NCBI RefSeq assembly: GCF_001427225.1
Contig: NZ_LMFH01000001.1
Span: 286,330-350,329, forward strand
Direction of reading: 5' to 3'
DNA from: Lysobacter sp. Root494
GTDB taxonomy: Bacteria; Pseudomonadota; Gammaproteobacteria; Xanthomonadales; Xanthomonadaceae
DNA: 64,000 nt
Below are positions 41,541 through 49,910 of this stretch, in pieces (position 1 is the stretch's first letter; every line of letters begins with the position of its first letter). Below the pieces are notes generated by a model, which was not told the origin of the DNA, ran no database searches, and saw only the letters and a program-made list of their open reading frames with translations. Made by a program: the position numbers and the translations under genes.

Positions 41541-42050
41541 CGGGCCGCTGGCAGTCGGCGGAAAACGCATGGAAACAGAAATGCGTCGCCACGCCAGAGA
41601 CGGATTCAGATTTGGCGCGCAAACACGCCTGCGAGAGGGGTTGGAAGTTGCGCGTCATTCCTCTCATAACCATGACGTAGATCACGCAACTATCGGAAGC
41701 AAAAGGGGATTCGGGTTTATCCACACGAGTTGTGGATAAGTCTGTGGAAGCACACGGGCAAGATGCGCGCAAACCCGTAAACACAAGCCCCCTACACAGG
41801 TTGGTGAAAAAAGTGCCAACGCGACTATATCCTTCAAAATCAAAAAGTTAGGCGTGAAACAGTCCCATCACGCATCCTGGCCGCAGCCCCGGATTGACCC
41901 ATGTGACGCGCGCGTTACTGCTGTGCACAACTGATTTGCGCGCAACCCGCGCCACGCCTCGGAGAGCGCCAAATCGGACGGTGTCAAGCCAGTGTTTTAC
42001 CCGTTCAGGACGAGGCCGGTCCGGGGTAGGGAAGCTGGGCCGAAGCGGGC
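41541..42050. other. 510-bp gene-free, AT-richer region between priA and the DUF4286 gene
   Basis: No convincing coding frame. It holds the priA promoter region, the inverted pair of DnaA boxes at 41717-41739, further box-like fragments (CTGTGGAAG, CTACACAGG, TGTGCACAA), and an AT-rich run around 41800-41850. Composition differs visibly from the flanking genes. Confidence 0.6.
41717..41739. promoter_or_regulatory. Inverted pair of perfect DnaA boxes
   Basis: TTATCCACA (41717-41725), 5 nt, then TGTGGATAA (41731-41739). Both are exact copies of the strongest DnaA-binding 9-mer, facing each other. They lie about 180 nt upstream of priA and 310 nt beyond the DUF4286 stop. Possible roles are DnaA-controlled priA expression, a DnaA titration or reactivation site, or part of an origin; no dnaA, dnaN or gyrB is in the window. 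Confidence 0.75.
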
Positions 42051-42374
42051 TCAGTTCGGCCCCGCCAGGACCCGCCGCGAAGCGGTGAACCGGGTGCCGA
42101 ATCGTGCCACGCCTTCCGCGCGCAGCCGGGGGGCATGTTCGGCCAGATAGCGGCCCAATGCATCCGGGCCGGTGAGGCGGTACTGCACGCACAGGCTGGC
42201 CCGTCCGGGCGCGGGCGGCGGATCGGTGACTTCCAGGACCTGCGCGCCGAGAAAACCGGGCAGGGCGCAGATTTCGACGACATGGGCATCGAGCCAGGCC
42301 AGGTACTCGGTGCGGATCGCCGCTTCGAGGTCGATGTTGACCTCGTAGACCACGGTGCCCTTGGTCGCGCTCAC
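42051..42374 (-). CDS. DUF4286 family protein
   Basis: A 107-aa soluble protein of unknown function matching the DUF4286 family. It shows VVYEVNIDLEAAIRTEYLAWLDAHVVEI, FLGAQVLEV, and CVQYRLTGPDALGRYLAEHAPRLRAEG, which suggests an alpha/beta ferredoxin-like (dimeric alpha-beta barrel) fold. The frame is open far upstream within the neighbour. The GTG at 42374 forms a GTGA overlap with the stop of the DUF3667 gene and gives the usual N-terminus. Confidence 0.82.
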   Translation of the reverse strand: MSATKGTVVYEVNIDLEAAIRTEYLAWLDAHVVEICALPGFLGAQVLEVTDPPPAPGRASLCVQYRLTGPDALGRYLAEHAPRLRAEGVARFGTRFTASRRVLAGPN

Positions 42375-43684
42375 GACGACAGCCCCGACACCATGGCGAA
42401 CGCCACCACGAACAGCACCAGCACCATATAGATGGACCCGATGACCACGTAGCGCAGGGTGGTGACCAGCCAGTGGTCGCGGTAGACGCGGTGTTGCATC
42501 ACCCACAGGTAGATCGGCACCCACATCCACAGCAGCGCGCTGAGCAGCGAGGTGAGCACCGCGACCCAGTTGGCGGAGAACGCGTCCTTCACCGCGTTGA
42601 GCAGGAACAGCGCCAGCAGGAACACCAACAGCCACGCATGGCTGTAGAGCGCGACGACGACGTGTTCCAGGTAACGGCGGCCGGAGCCGAGATAAAACAC
42701 CTTCAGCAGCAGGGCGAACACCGGCATCAACAGGAACAGTGCGGTCGGCACCGCGCCGAGAAACGCTTCGATGAACCTGTTCGGGTCGCCATCCATCTGT
42801 TCGATGTTGTTCTTGGCGCGTCCGATCTTGTGGTTGATCCAGCGATTGGCGAATCCCGGGAGGAACGACACCTCGACCGGATTGGTTTTCTCGTCCCACT
42901 CGCGATCGTTGAAGCGCCAGCGGGTATCGTCGTCGTCCTGTGTTTTCGTTTCCTTTTCCTTCGCGTTGACGGAAGTGGGCGCGGTGGCAGCGCCGCTGCC
43001 CTGGCCGTCCGAAGCTTCGGTCCTGGCGGCTTCTGCCACGCCGTCGGTTCTTGCAGCGGCGGCGCCGTTGTCCCGGCCCTCCGATGCTTTCGTCTTCCCG
43101 CTATCCGCAGCCTTGGCGGAAGACTTCCCCTCGGCGCGGTCCTTCGCGATTTCCTCCAGTTCGGCGATGCGGTTGGCCGCGGCGCCCTCAATGGCCACGC
43201 GCGTGGCGACCAGCGCGGGGTTCACGCCCGGGGTCCGGGCCGCCTTCTTTTCATCGACCGAGAGTTTCGCCAGCAGCCGGCTTTCGATCTGCTTCACTTC
43301 GGCGATGGTCTGCGCCTTTTCGAGGGCCGCGCCGCCTTCGCCGCCGAAATGGATCGGCGCCTGGTCCACGTGCACCACCAGCTTGCCGATGAAGAACGTG
43401 AGCAGGCTCAGGATCACGAACAGGCGGATCGGCGCGATGTAGCGAACGCGTTGCCCGGCGAGGTAGTTGAGCGTGACGCGGCCCGGCACCATCAGGTCGC
43501 GCAGGGTGCGGAACACGCGCCCATCGAGATGCCAGAACGATTCCAGCACTTCCTCTACTGCATGGCCGAAGTGCCGTGTCGGGTTGTGCATCGACTGGCC
43601 GCAGACGTAGCAGTAGTGGCCCTGCAACGGCGTTCCGCAGTTTTCGCACTTGGCTGGTAGGTGTTGCTCGTCCTTGCCACTCAT
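42371..43684 (-). CDS. DUF3667-family membrane protein with N-terminal zinc ribbon
   Basis: A 437-aa membrane protein of unknown function. The N-terminus has two CxxC knuckles (CENCGTPLQGHYCYVCGQ), a probable zinc ribbon. Next comes HFGHAVEEVLESFWHLDGRVFRTLRDL and a first membrane segment near residue 90. A long, charged, Ala/Lys/Asp-rich low-complexity section follows (about 110-260, with KAADSGKTKASEG and KEKETKTQDDDD). Four or so membrane segments make up the C-terminal half. The low-complexity insert is the variable part. It is translationally coupled to the DUF4286 gene. Confidence 0.82.
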   Translation of the reverse strand: MSGKDEQHLPAKCENCGTPLQGHYCYVCGQSMHNPTRHFGHAVEEVLESFWHLDGRVFRTLRDLMVPGRVTLNYLAGQRVRYIAPIRLFVILSLLTFFIGKLVVHVDQAPIHFGGEGGAALEKAQTIAEVKQIESRLLAKLSVDEKKAARTPGVNPALVATRVAIEGAAANRIAELEEIAKDRAEGKSSAKAADSGKTKASEGRDNGAAAARTDGVAEAARTEASDGQGSGAATAPTSVNAKEKETKTQDDDDTRWRFNDREWDEKTNPVEVSFLPGFANRWINHKIGRAKNNIEQMDGDPNRFIEAFLGAVPTALFLLMPVFALLLKVFYLGSGRRYLEHVVVALYSHAWLLVFLLALFLLNAVKDAFSANWVAVLTSLLSALLWMWVPIYLWVMQHRVYRDHWLVTTLRYVVIGSIYMVLVLFVVAFAMVSGLSS

Positions 43685-44002
43685 GCCCCGCTCTCCACAA
43701 GCCAGCTCCCCGTGCCGTCATCCGGCGTAAACAGGCGGCTAAGATAGCGAGCCGTCGTGACCTAGCGCCAGCGCGCAACACGGGTCCATGGCTCTAGCCG
43801 CATTCCAATGGTTTGACACCGGCCGCGACACAACTCGCATTCTGTGTGGTTGATGCCGCCCTGGCGGCCGGCCCGACTCGCACGTCGGGTCGTTGGTGCG
43901 GCGCGTGCCGCCGATAATCTTCAAGTCACTAGTGTTTGATGACATGGCAAGGTGTTGAAACAGCCACGTTGCCACGTCGCATGGAGTTCCAGTCCCATCC
44001 CC
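43685..44002. other. 318-bp divergent intergenic region
   Basis: Lies between the DUF3667 gene (-) and the MATE gene (+). No gene is seen. A TTGACA at 43813-43818 could be a -35 element on the + strand but has no good -10 at 17 nt. GC-rich inverted stretches occur around 43855-43915. It must hold promoters for both directions. Confidence 0.4.
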
Positions 44003-45367
44003 ATGAGCATCGAATCCACCCTGCCGGCCACGCCGCGCTTCGCCAGCGAAGTGCGCACCACTGCCGTGCTCGCCGCGCCGCTGGTGGCCGGGCATGTGTC
44101 CACCGGCATGATCGGTTTCGTCGACAGCGTGATCGCCGGTCACCATGGCACGGCGACGCTCGCGTCCGTTGCGGTCGGCACCGCGCTGTTCTGGCTGCCG
44201 ATGATGATCCCGATGGGTACGCTGATGTCGCTGCCGCCGGCGGTGTCGCAGCTCGATGGCGCGGGCCGCCGGCACGAAGTCGGCGCCTTGTTCCGCCAGG
44301 GCCTGTGGCTTGCCGCGATGCTGGGCGTGCTGCTGTTCGGCTTCCTCACGCTGCTCGTGCTCGCGCTGGAGCCGATGGGGATCGCGCCGGAAATCCGCCC
44401 GGGCGCCGAGGCCTTCCTGCATGGCATTCGCTGGGGCGTGCCCGGACTGACGCTGTACCTGACGATGCGCTACCTCAGCGACGGCCTGCACTGGACGCTG
44501 CCGACGATGCTGCTCGGCTTCGGCGGATTGCTGGTGCTGGTGCCGCTCGGTTATGCCTTCACCTATGGCATCGGTGGCCTGCCGGAGATGGGCGCGGGCG
44601 GCCTCGGCATCGCCTCCGCGATCATGATGTGGGCGCAGGCGCTCGCCTTCGCGCTCTACCTGTGGCGCGCGAAACGCTTCGCCGACCTCGGCCTGTTCGC
44701 GCACTTCGATCGTCCGCATGGACCGACCCTGCGCACCCTGCTGCGCACGGGCCTGCCGATCGGCGTGACCGTGACGATGGAAGGCGGCCTCTTCATCGCC
44801 ACCGCGTTGCTGATCGGCCGTCTCGGCGAGGTACCTGCGGCCGCGCACCAGATCGCGATCAACATCTCCGCGCTGTGCTTCATGGTGCCCATGGGGATCG
44901 CCGAGGCGACGACGGTGCGCATCGGCCATGCGCTCGGACGCGACGACGGCCAGGCACTGCGCCGCGCGGCGCTCGCCGGTTACACGATCGTGCTCGCGAC
45001 ACAGGCGCTGTCTGCCGTGGTGCTGCTGGCGGGCAACGAATTCGTGGTCGGCTTCTACACCGCCGATGCGGCGGTGGCATCGCTGGCCGCATCGCTGCTG
45101 CTGTATGCCGCCGCGTTCCAGTTTCCCGATGGCGTGCAGGTGCTGTCGGCGGGCGCGCTGCGGGGGCTCCGGGACACGCGCGTGCCGATGGTGCTCGCCG
45201 CGCTGGCGTACTGGGGCATCGGCATGCCGGTCGGGGCGGGCCTGGGACTCGGATTGGGCTGGGGGCCGCGCGGCATGTGGGTCGGACTGATCTGCGGCCT
45301 GACGGTGGCGGCACTGCTGTTGTGCACGCGGTTCTGGCGATCGAGCCGCAAGCTTGCTCCTCCGTAG
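44003..45367 (+). CDS. MATE-family multidrug/Na+(H+) efflux transporter (NorM-like)
   Basis: A 454-aa inner-membrane exporter with about 12 hydrophobic segments. MATE features are VLAAPLVAGHVSTGMIGFVDSVIAG at the N-terminus, AVGTALFWLPMMIPMGTLMSLPP, and in the second half LPIGVTVTMEGGLFIATALLIGRLGEVPAAAHQIAI. The last motif includes the conserved Glu and the H-Q-I segment. The start at ATG 44003 (MSIEST) is supported by TGGAG upstream; the frame is open to 43952. Confidence 0.92.
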   Translation: MSIESTLPATPRFASEVRTTAVLAAPLVAGHVSTGMIGFVDSVIAGHHGTATLASVAVGTALFWLPMMIPMGTLMSLPPAVSQLDGAGRRHEVGALFRQGLWLAAMLGVLLFGFLTLLVLALEPMGIAPEIRPGAEAFLHGIRWGVPGLTLYLTMRYLSDGLHWTLPTMLLGFGGLLVLVPLGYAFTYGIGGLPEMGAGGLGIASAIMMWAQALAFALYLWRAKRFADLGLFAHFDRPHGPTLRTLLRTGLPIGVTVTMEGGLFIATALLIGRLGEVPAAAHQIAINISALCFMVPMGIAEATTVRIGHALGRDDGQALRRAALAGYTIVLATQALSAVVLLAGNEFVVGFYTADAAVASLAASLLLYAAAFQFPDGVQVLSAGALRGLRDTRVPMVLAALAYWGIGMPVGAGLGLGLGWGPRGMWVGLICGLTVAALLLCTRFWRSSRKLAPP

Positions 45368-45583
45368 AGCTGAACTCGTTCCTCCCAACCCCCTGAGTCA
45401 GGCGCGAATGGGGTTGCAGCGCGTAGCGGGGTCCGAGGTTTGCGCCGCAAACTTTGGGGTTTCGCCGCCTGGGGAACGCCGCGGCCACGCCGGCTCCACC
45501 GGCATGAGGTCAGGATGACCTGTGGCGGGTGAAACCGCCGCACCGGGCAGGTACCCTGCCGGTATCGTTCTGGAGTCAAGTAC

Positions 45584-47491
45584 ATGAATAGTGTTTCGCG
45601 TCGCGGCCCCATTGCCGAATTCTTCGTCGGCCTGTGGGGCGTGATGAATTTCACCCGCCGGCTGATTCTCAACATCCTGTTCTTCGGCCTGTTGCTGCTG
45701 TTCGTGGTGCTGCTGCTCGCGATCGCCGGCGCCGGCGGCACCAAGCCGCTGCAGGACAACACCGCGCTGGTGATCGAGCCAACTGGCCCGCTCGTCGAGC
45801 AGTTTTCCTCCGATCCTGCCCAGCGCGCCTTCAAGCACGCGATCGGCGATCGCGATGGCGACGAGATCCAGTTGCGCGACGTGCTGCGCGTGCTCGATGC
45901 CGCGAAGGACGACAAACGCATCGAGCGCGTCGTGCTCAAGCTCGATCGCCTGCAGGGCAGCGGCATGGCCTCGCTGCGCGAAGTCGCCGCCGCCATCGCG
46001 CGGGTGAAGGCGAGCGGCAAGGAAGTGGTCGCGTACGGCGAGATGCTCGACCAGAAGCAGTACCTGCTTGCTGCGCAGGCCAGCGAGGTCTACCTCGACC
46101 CGATGGGCGGCATGCTGCTCGAAGGCCTCGGCCGCTATCGCAGCTATTACCGCGAAGGCCTGCAGGACAAGCTCGGTGTCGACGTGCACCTGTTCAAGGT
46201 CGGCGAATACAAGTCCGCCGCCGAGCCTTACGTGCTCGACGCCGCTTCGCCCGAAGCGAAGGAAGCCGACCTGTTCTGGATGAACGACGTGTGGCAGCGG
46301 TATCTCGCCGACGTCGCAAAGGCGCGCAAGCTCGATCCGGCCAAGGTCGCCGAAGGCATCGACCAGTTGCCCGCCGGCATCGCCGCCGCGCAGGGCGACA
46401 TCGCGAAGTACGCGTTGCAGCAGAAGCTCGTCGACGGCCTGAAGACGGCCGAGGAAGTTGGCGACATGCTTGCGGAACGCGGCGCCGGCGACAACGACGC
46501 GGAAGACGGCTATCGCCAGGTGTCGTTCGACGATTACCTCGGGCACGTCAACAGCCGCGCCAACCCGGTCGATCCGCGGCCGCAGGTCGCCGTGGTCGTG
46601 GCCGAGGGCGAGATCGCCGGCGGCGAACAGCCGCCTGGACAGATCGGCGGCGAATCCACCGCCGAGCTGCTGCGCGACGCGCGCGAGGACGACCACGTCA
46701 AGGCACTGGTGCTGCGCGTCGATTCGCCCGGTGGTGAGGTTTTCGCCAGCGAGCAGATCCGCCGCGAAGTGGCCGCGCTCAAGAAGGCCGGCAAGCCGGT
46801 GGTCGTGTCGATGGGTGACCTCGCCGCATCGGGCGGCTACTGGATCTCGATGAATGCCGACAAGATCTACGCGGACGAATCGACCATCACGGGTTCGATC
46901 GGCATCTTCGGCCTGATCCCGACGTTCCCGCGCGCGCTGGACAAGATCGGCGTGCACAGCGACGGCGTGGGCACGACGAAGTTCGCCGGCGCATTCGATG
47001 TCACCCGTCCGTTGCAGCCTGAAGTGGGACAGGTGATCCAGACGGTCATCGACAAGGGCTACCGCGACTTCACCGGCCGCGTCGCGGCCGCGCGCAAGCG
47101 CAGCGTCGAGCAGATCGACGAAGTCGCGCGCGGCCGCGTGTGGAGCGGTGCGCAGGCGAAGGAACGTGGCCTGGTCGATGGCTTCGGCGGCCTGCAGGTC
47201 GCGATCGACGACGTTGCGCAGCGCGCCAAGCTCGGCAAGCCGGGCAGCTACCGCGTGCGTTACATCGAGAAGGAAGCGCCGCCGTTCTCGCAGTTCTTCT
47301 CCAGCTTCGCCGAGAGCCGCATCGGCGCGTACTGGCTGCAGAAGTCGGACTTCATGCAAGGTGTCGCGCAGGTGCTGCTGCCGCACGCGATGCCGCAAGC
47401 CGCGCAGGACCTGCGCTTCCTGCAGAGCGCGATCCAGCCTACGCGCGGCGTGCCGGTGAAGTCGCTGGCGTATTGCTTCTGCGGGTTGTGA
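45584..47491 (+). CDS. sppA: Signal peptide peptidase SppA, 67K type
   Basis: Inner-membrane Ser/Lys protease that degrades cleaved signal peptides. The 635-aa, two-lobed protein has an N-terminal membrane anchor (about 27-50). Catalytic Lys210 lies in KVGEYKSAAEP in the first half and nucleophile Ser416 in MGDLAASGGYW in the second half. These positions match E. coli SppA (K209/S409). FGGLQVAIDDVAQRA near the end is typical. A strong terminator follows within 25 nt. Confidence 0.95.
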   Translation: MNSVSRRGPIAEFFVGLWGVMNFTRRLILNILFFGLLLLFVVLLLAIAGAGGTKPLQDNTALVIEPTGPLVEQFSSDPAQRAFKHAIGDRDGDEIQLRDVLRVLDAAKDDKRIERVVLKLDRLQGSGMASLREVAAAIARVKASGKEVVAYGEMLDQKQYLLAAQASEVYLDPMGGMLLEGLGRYRSYYREGLQDKLGVDVHLFKVGEYKSAAEPYVLDAASPEAKEADLFWMNDVWQRYLADVAKARKLDPAKVAEGIDQLPAGIAAAQGDIAKYALQQKLVDGLKTAEEVGDMLAERGAGDNDAEDGYRQVSFDDYLGHVNSRANPVDPRPQVAVVVAEGEIAGGEQPPGQIGGESTAELLRDAREDDHVKALVLRVDSPGGEVFASEQIRREVAALKKAGKPVVVSMGDLAASGGYWISMNADKIYADESTITGSIGIFGLIPTFPRALDKIGVHSDGVGTTKFAGAFDVTRPLQPEVGQVIQTVIDKGYRDFTGRVAAARKRSVEQIDEVARGRVWSGAQAKERGLVDGFGGLQVAIDDVAQRAKLGKPGSYRVRYIEKEAPPFSQFFSSFAESRIGAYWLQKSDFMQGVAQVLLPHAMPQAAQDLRFLQSAIQPTRGVPVKSLAYCFCGL

Positions 47492-47509
47492 CGCTCTGCT
47501 GTGAATAAA

Positions 47510-47536
47510 AAAAGCCCGGCATTTGCCGGGCTTTTT
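47510..47536. terminator. Bidirectional Rho-independent terminator after sppA
   Basis: AAAAGCCCGGC, loop ATTT, GCCGGGCTTTT, with A tract before and T tract after, so it can work on both strands. It lies 19 nt past the sppA stop. Confidence 0.9.
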
Positions 47537-47626
47537 GTTTCCTTCTCCCCGCTTGCGGGGAGAAGATGCCCAGGGGCGGATGAGGGCGCTTCAGCCGTTG
47601 CCTTTTGCTTCTGCTGTGATTGCAAC

Positions 47627-47654
47627 AAAAAGCCCCGGCATCGCCGGGCTTTTT
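47627..47654. terminator. Second, duplicated bidirectional terminator
   Basis: AAAAAGCCCCGGC, loop ATC, GCCGGGCTTTTT with one bulged C. It is the second copy of the hairpin at 47510-47536 and, read on the - strand, is placed to end transcripts of the small lipoprotein gene at 47829. Confidence 0.8.
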
Positions 47655-47828
47655 CTATCCTTACCCCACGTACGCGAGGAGAAGGTGCCCGAAGGGCGGA
47701 TGAGGGGCGCTTCTGCCGTTGCCTTTGCACTGCGCGCACCACGCCCCCTCACCCTGCATCGCTGCGCGATGCTGTCCCTCTCCCCGCAAGCGGGGCGAGG
47801 GAGAGGTCGCGTAGTGTGACGGCGTCGC

Positions 47829-48047
47829 CTAACCGCCCGCGGCTTCGATCGCCGCGTCCTGCGCATCCTTGTCTTTCTGCATCTGGTCCTCGACGGCCTT
47901 CGCCTTGTCGAGTGGCGCCTGGATCGCGTCGCGCAGTTCGGTGTGTGCCTGCGCAGCCTGCGGATCCGGCGGTTGATCCTTGTCGGGCGGCTGCGGCTTC
48001 GAACAGGCGGTGAGCAACAACAGGGTGCAGCAGAGCAGTCGAAGCAT
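47829..48047 (-). CDS. Small lipoprotein of unknown function
   Basis: A 72-aa protein beginning [19 protein letters not shown], with a good lipobox (LTAC, lipidated Cys15). The mature part is Gln/Asp/Ala/Lys-rich and probably helical ([27 protein letters not shown]). GGAGA lies 9 nt before the ATG. The family is not recognised. It is divergent from the SDR gene. Confidence 0.8.
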   Translation of the reverse strand: MLRLLCCTLLLLTACSKPQPPDKDQPPDPQAAQAHTELRDAIQAPLDKAKAVEDQMQKDKDAQDAAIEAAGG

Positions 48048-48114
48048 CGCGGCGGTCTCCAGTCTTGCTGCGGGTATGCTACGCCACGTTGCGCAACGAC
48101 GTAGAGGAAGGCAC

Positions 48115-48891
48115 ATGGACCCGAAGCGTTGGCGGCTGGATGGCCAGCTGGCTCTTGTCACCGGCGGCAGCGCTGGCATCGGCCGCGCGATCGCGCGCGA
48201 ACTGCTGGGATTCGGCGCCGACGTGCTGCTCGCCGCGCGCGACGCAGCGGGACTGGAATCCACGCGCAGCGAGCTGCTCGAGGATTTTCCCGAGCGCGAA
48301 GTCAGCACCTTCGTCGCCGACGTCGCCGACGACGAGCAGCGGCGCGAGCTGCTCGACTGGGTCGAGGATTTCGGCGAAGGCCTGCACATCCTCGTCAACA
48401 ACGCCGGCGGCAACGTCACCAAGCCCGCGACCGATTACACAGAAGACGAATGGCGGCAGATCTTCGAGATCAACCTGTTCTCCGCGTTCGAACTCTCGCG
48501 CTACGCCTATCCGCTGCTCACTCGTCATGCGGCCTCGTGCATCGTCAACGTCGGCAGCGTGTCCGGCACGACGCACGTGCGCAGCGGCGCGCCCTACGGC
48601 ATGAGCAAGGCCGCTGTGCACCAGATGACCCGCAACCTCGCGGTGGAATGGGCCGAGGACGGTGTGCGCGTGAACTGCGTGGCCCCGTGGTACATCCGCA
48701 CGCGGCGCACCTCCGACAAGCTGGCCGACCCGGATTACCTGGATGAAGTGTTGCTGCGCACGCCGCTGGGGCGCATCGGCGAACCGGAGGAAGTCGCGGC
48801 GGCAGTTGCGTTCCTGTGCCTGCCGGCATCGAGTTACGTCACCGGCGAATGCATCGCGGTGGATGGTGGATTTTTGCGCTACGGCTTCTAA
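48115..48891 (+). CDS. Short-chain dehydrogenase/reductase (tropinone-reductase-like SDR)
   Basis: A 258-aa NAD(P)-dependent classical SDR. The cofactor motif is [14 protein letters not shown], followed by ILVNNAGGN and the Ser-Tyr-Lys site in [23 protein letters not shown]. The C-terminal [15 protein letters not shown] and [10 protein letters not shown] complete the fold. Overall pattern resembles tropinone-reductase-like SDRs; the substrate is unknown. ATG 48115 is preceded by AGAGGAAG. Confidence 0.92.
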   Translation: MDPKRWRLDGQLALVTGGSAGIGRAIARELLGFGADVLLAARDAAGLESTRSELLEDFPEREVSTFVADVADDEQRRELLDWVEDFGEGLHILVNNAGGNVTKPATDYTEDEWRQIFEINLFSAFELSRYAYPLLTRHAASCIVNVGSVSGTTHVRSGAPYGMSKAAVHQMTRNLAVEWAEDGVRVNCVAPWYIRTRRTSDKLADPDYLDEVLLRTPLGRIGEPEEVAAAVAFLCLPASSYVTGECIAVDGGFLRYGF

Positions 48892-48916
48892 GCAGCGCTT
48901 TTGATACCGATTTAGA

Positions 48917-48965
48917 TTGCGCCTTGCGCCTTGCGCCTTGCGCCTTGCGCCTTGCGCCTTGCGCC
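48917..48965. repeat. Heptanucleotide tandem array, TTGCGCC x7
   Basis: Seven exact copies of TTGCGCC (48917-48965), followed by degenerate relatives (GTTGCGTC, TTTGCATTTGCG). It lies 26 nt after the SDR stop. Simple-sequence arrays of this kind vary in copy number by slippage. Confidence 0.95.
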
Positions 48966-49000
48966 GTTGCGTCTTTGCATTTGCGTTTCGATTTTGCCTT

Positions 49001-49102
49001 TGCTCGTCATTCCCGCGAAAGCGGGAATCCAGTGTCTTGGCTTCATTCGCCATCGCAAACGCGAAAGGCGCTGGATTCCCGCTTTCGCGGGAATGACGAG
49101 CA
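49001..49102. repeat. Inverted-repeat intergenic element, perfect copy
   Basis: Two 32-nt arms, 49001-49032 and 49071-49102, are exact reverse complements built on CGTCATTCCCGCGAAAGCGG, with a 38-nt core. The arms themselves contain the shorter palindrome CCCGCGAAAGCGGG-like. Copy 1 is at 13115-13204. No transposase gene or target duplication is evident. Confidence 0.92.
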
Positions 49103-49160
49103 ATAGCAGAGCCACGAGCAACGGCTTCGTCCGAGACGAGCAGCGAGGACCTCGCAGGCA

Positions 49161-49847
49161 CTACTTCAACAACGGCGCCAACGCCTTCCACACGTGATCG
49201 CGCAACAACGGCTGTGCCGTCGCCACAGGATGCAGGTTGTCGCCCTGGAACGCCGCGCGATCGCGCGCGATCGGCTCGAGCAGGAACGGCAGCAACGCGA
49301 CGTCGAACAACTTCGCTAGTTCCCCATAGTTCTGTTCGAACGCGCGCGTGTACTCGGCCCCGTAATTCGGCGGCATGCGCATGCCGACCAGCAGCACCTT
49401 CGCGCCGACGCCTTGCGAGGCGCCGATCATGCGCGCGAGGTTCCGGCGCGTTTCCTTTACCGGCAATCCGCGCAGTCCATCGTTGGCGCCCAGTGCGATC
49501 ACCACCACGCTCGGTCGCACGCGCGCGACTTCGCGTACCACGCGCGCCGCACCACCGGCGCTGGTCTCGCCGCTGATGCTCGCGTTGACCACACGCCAGC
49601 CAGGCCTTTCCTTCGCGATGCGCTGTCCGATCAGCGACACCCAGCCTTGCGCGGCATCGAGGCCGTAGGCGGCGGAGAGCGAGTCGCCGAAGACCATCAC
49701 TGTGGGCGGTGGCAGCGGCGCGACCTTCGCGATGGGCGCGGCCTGCCCGAATGCGCATAGCGAAAGGCCGAATACGAGCAGGAAGCCTTGCACCCGGACT
49801 TTCGACCATTGAAGCCAGCGCATCGATGCCTTATGTCCTGAGTTCAC
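49161..49847 (-). CDS. tesA: Arylesterase / lysophospholipase-thioesterase TesA-like (SGNH hydrolase), exported
   Basis: Periplasmic SGNH-family esterase, 228 aa. An N-terminal signal segment (VQGFLLVFGLSLCAFGQA) is followed by the GDSLS nucleophile block (VMVFGDSLSAAYGLD). Next come the Gly block, the GANDG Asn block, and the catalytic Asp/His in GDNLHP. Start choice is open: GTG 49847 has a strong GGGAGAG, while ATG 49823 has AAGG. It is divergent from an ABC pair. The tesA / ybbA / ybbP neighbourhood is conserved in E. coli, which supports the name. Confidence 0.9.
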   Translation of the reverse strand: MNSGHKASMRWLQWSKVRVQGFLLVFGLSLCAFGQAAPIAKVAPLPPPTVMVFGDSLSAAYGLDAAQGWVSLIGQRIAKERPGWRVVNASISGETSAGGAARVVREVARVRPSVVVIALGANDGLRGLPVKETRRNLARMIGASQGVGAKVLLVGMRMPPNYGAEYTRAFEQNYGELAKLFDVALLPFLLEPIARDRAAFQGDNLHPVATAQPLLRDHVWKALAPLLK

Positions 49848-49910
49848 CGAATCTCTCCCGAACCGTTACTGCGATCCCGCACGGGACGCAGCCAATGATG
49901 GATACCCGTG

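Larger units (their letters stand above)
47510..47735 (+). repeat. Tandem duplication of a terminator plus intergenic repeat, about 118-bp period
   Basis: Two successive units share the terminator (AGCCCGGC... at 47513 and AGCCCCGGC... at 47631), then CTTCTCCCC/CTTACCCC, GGAGAAG(A/G)TGCCC, GGGCGGATGAGGG, and GCCGTTGCCTTT. The first unit has a perfect CTCCCCGC TT GCGGGGAG hairpin; the second has diverged. Confidence 0.75.
47492..47828. other. 337-bp repeat-rich region between sppA and a small lipoprotein gene
   Basis: No gene. It contains two terminator hairpins (about 47510 and 47627) each followed by the same type of repeat, and, at 47745-47812, a related GC-rich hairpin element in opposite orientation (CCCTCTCCCCGCAAGCGGGG). 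Confidence 0.8.

Noticed and set aside
41541-42050. DnaA-box region considered as the chromosomal origin oriC
   Set aside because: Only two clear boxes and no dnaA, dnaN, recF, gyrB, rpmH or parAB nearby. Kept as a DnaA-binding site rather than called an origin.
43813-43818. TTGACA before the MATE gene as a promoter
   Set aside because: The sequence 17 nt downstream (CGCATT) is a poor -10; mentioned only in the intergenic note.
43739-45388. About 550-codon - strand frame opposite the MATE gene
   Set aside because: Translation is His/Gln/Arg-rich with no domain, while the + strand frame is a clear 12-segment MATE exporter.
45385-45510. GC-rich imperfect inverted repeats between the MATE gene and sppA (for example GTTTGCGCCGCAAAC)
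   Set aside because: Short hairpins, no U run and no second copy seen in the window; not enough to call a terminator or repeat family.
45398-47398. About 670-codon - strand frame opposite sppA
   Set aside because: Antisense to SppA, which has both catalytic residues in place; no protein features in the antisense translation.
48917-48965. Heptamer array considered as a CRISPR array
   Set aside because: The units are 7 bp and contiguous with no spacers, and no cas genes are near.
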